Both the position numbers and the translations under genes were made by a program. 64,000 bases of DNA from Methylocella silvestris (GTDB lineage Bacteria; Pseudomonadota; Alphaproteobacteria; Rhizobiales; Beijerinckiaceae). The notes below the pieces were generated by a model. That model had not been told where the DNA came from. It made no database searches and saw only the letters and a program-made list of their open reading frames with translations. The stretch's first letter is position 1, and each line of letters opens with the position of its first letter. The stretch covers positions 1 through 64,000 of the forward strand of contig NZ_PDZR01000022.1 in NCBI RefSeq assembly GCF_002891535.1, in the 5' to 3' direction. This document shows positions 62,940 to 64,000 of the stretch, piece by piece.

Positions 62940-64000
62940 ATGCCTGACTGGACCCCCGATCTCACCCGCAGCGACAAGCCGCGTTATCTCGCCATTGCCG
63001 ATCTGATCGCCGAGGACCTGCGCAGCGGTCAGCTCTCGATTGGCGATCGTCTGCCGCCGCAGCGCCAGCTCGCCGCCCGGCTCGGGGTCGACTTCACCAC
63101 CGTCGCGCGCGGCTATGTCGAGGCGCAAAAGCGCGGCCTCGTTGAATCGCGCGTCGGCCGAGGCACCTTCGTCTGCGCGCCGCCGCGTCAAGCGCCGCCG
63201 CCTCCAAGGCCTGCGCGCAGCGACTTCGTCGATCTGTCGATGAATTTGCCCCCCGAGCCGGACGATCCGGCCCTGATTGCGCGGATGCAGGAGGGGGTGG
63301 CTGAGGTTAGCCGCGATCTCGTTTCGTTGCTCCGCTATCAGGCCTTCGGCGGCTCTCCGGCGGACAAGGACGCCGCCTCCGCCTGGCTCGGCCGGCGCTC
63401 GCTGGTTCCCTCGCAGGATCGTCTGTTCGTGACGCCGGGCGCGCATCCGGCCCTGCTTGGAATCTTCAGCATTCTGGCGGCCCCCGGCGAGGTCGTGCTG
63501 TGCGAGGCGTTGACCTATCCGGGCATGCGCGCCATCGCCGCGCAGCTTCGCCTCAAGCTGGTCGGCCTGCCGATGGACGCGGACGGCGTCGACCCCGACG
63601 CCTTCAAATCAGCCTGCGAGACGCTGAAGCCGAAGGCGATCTATCTCAATCCGACGCTGCACAATCCGACGACGCTCACCGTCCCCGCGACGCGGCGTGT
63701 CGCGATTGCCGCGGTTGCGCGGCGCTACAATGTCCCGATTGTCGAGGACGACGCTTATGGCTTCATCCCGGCGCAAGGCCAGCCGCCGTTTGCGGCCATT
63801 GCGCCCGACCTCACCTGGCATGTGGCGGGCCTTGCCAAATGCATCGGCGCAGGCCTGCGCGCCGCCTATGTCGTCGCGCCTGACGCCCGTTCCGGCTGGC
63901 CTTTCGCCGCCGCCATGCGGGCGGCCAACGTCATGGCCTCGCCGCTGACGACGGCCATCGCCACGCGCTGGATCGAGGACGGCTCCGCCGACACCATCTT
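62940..64000 (+). CDS. MocR/PdxR-type GntR regulator with aminotransferase domain (3' end outside window)
   Basis: The first 353 codons are visible. Residues about 10-80 are a GntR winged helix (YLAIADLIAEDL, IGDRLPPQRQLAARLGVDF, TVARGYVEAQKRGLV). From about 95 on is a fold-type I aminotransferase domain, with PIVEDDAYG and the PLP-binding Lys in AGLAKCIGAGLRAAYV. MocR proteins use PLP and an amine or amino acid as effector. It is divergent from the Nit1C operon and probably its regulator. The reading frame is open to the window edge. Confidence 0.88.
   Translation, partial: MPDWTPDLTRSDKPRYLAIADLIAEDLRSGQLSIGDRLPPQRQLAARLGVDFTTVARGYVEAQKRGLVESRVGRGTFVCAPPRQAPPPPRPARSDFVDLSMNLPPEPDDPALIARMQEGVAEVSRDLVSLLRYQAFGGSPADKDAASAWLGRRSLVPSQDRLFVTPGAHPALLGIFSILAAPGEVVLCEALTYPGMRAIAAQLRLKLVGLPMDADGVDPDAFKSACETLKPKAIYLNPTLHNPTTLTVPATRRVAIAAVARRYNVPIVEDDAYGFIPAQGQPPFAAIAPDLTWHVAGLAKCIGAGLRAAYVVAPDARSGWPFAAAMRAANVMASPLTTAIATRWIEDGSADTI

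Noticed and set aside
1-64000. CRISPR arrays, tRNA, rRNA and guanidine-type riboswitches
   Set aside because: No regularly spaced repeats, no cloverleaf or rRNA-like sequence and no recognisable riboswitch core were found by eye; a covariance-model scan would be decisive.

Overview
The window looks like chromosome from a GC-rich alphaproteobacterium, most likely a methylotroph-like member of the Hyphomicrobiales (Rhizobiales). The basis is codon use, Tat-type binding proteins, two nickel-urease operons, a methylotroph-type short-chain amide porin and dimethylformamidase genes; no rRNA or tRNA is present to fix the taxonomy. Nearly every gene from 1.1 kb to 62.6 kb concerns the sensing, import or hydrolysis of small nitrogen compounds (amides, formamides, urea, nitriles).

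Layout. (1) 1-371: tail of an FAD oxidoreductase. (2) 1.1-11.4 kb: an Fmd/Urt-type ABC importer (binding protein, two permeases, two ATPases) followed by both subunits of N,N-dimethylformamidase (dmfA1, dmfA2), a degenerate Rieske-oxygenase-like protein, a Sel1-repeat protein and a small protein. (3) 11.5-17.8 kb: aliphatic amidase amiE, then urease operon 1 (ureE-F-AB-C-G-D) with fused gamma and beta subunits. (4) 17.9-23.2 kb, minus strand: an amidase-signature enzyme, two APH/choline-kinase-like phosphotransferases and an OprB-like porin. (5) 23.2-26.2 kb: a decayed stretch holding a twice-frameshifted N-carbamoyl amino acid hydrolase and the tail of a DeoR regulator.

(6) 26.2-38.0 kb: a self-contained amide module. 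Leftward it encodes a Tat-exported binding protein, two ATPases, a permease, a second permease fused at its C-terminus to a DmfA1-like dimethylformamidase small subunit, and then a second DmfA2-like large subunit that has no free small-subunit gene. Divergently it encodes a NarL-type response regulator, a soluble hybrid histidine kinase and an AmiC-like cytoplasmic sensor homologous to the importer's own binding protein. I regard this as the most novel system in the window: sensing, import and hydrolysis appear physically and genetically coupled.

(7) 38.0-38.6 kb: remnants of IS6- and IS3-family elements at the module boundary. (8) 38.9-48.8 kb: a conventional urease operon 2 (ureD-A-B-C-E-F-G) followed by urtABCDE. 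(9) 48.8-53.1 kb, minus strand: a LuxR-type response regulator and a 1121-residue NCS1-transporter/Cys-rich/histidine-kinase/receiver fusion, divergent from an FmdC-like porin (53.4-54.7 kb). (10) 54.8-62.6 kb, minus strand: a complete Nit1C (nitrilase) cluster with an LnmK-like gene at its distal end. (11) 62.9 kb to the end: a divergent MocR-type regulator cut by the window edge.

Taken together, porins admit small amides and urea, three related ABC systems import them, dimethylformamidase, AmiE and the amidase-signature enzyme release amines, ammonia and carboxylates, and two ureases finish urea. Assignments rest on sequence motifs read by eye and on family knowledge; no database search was run.
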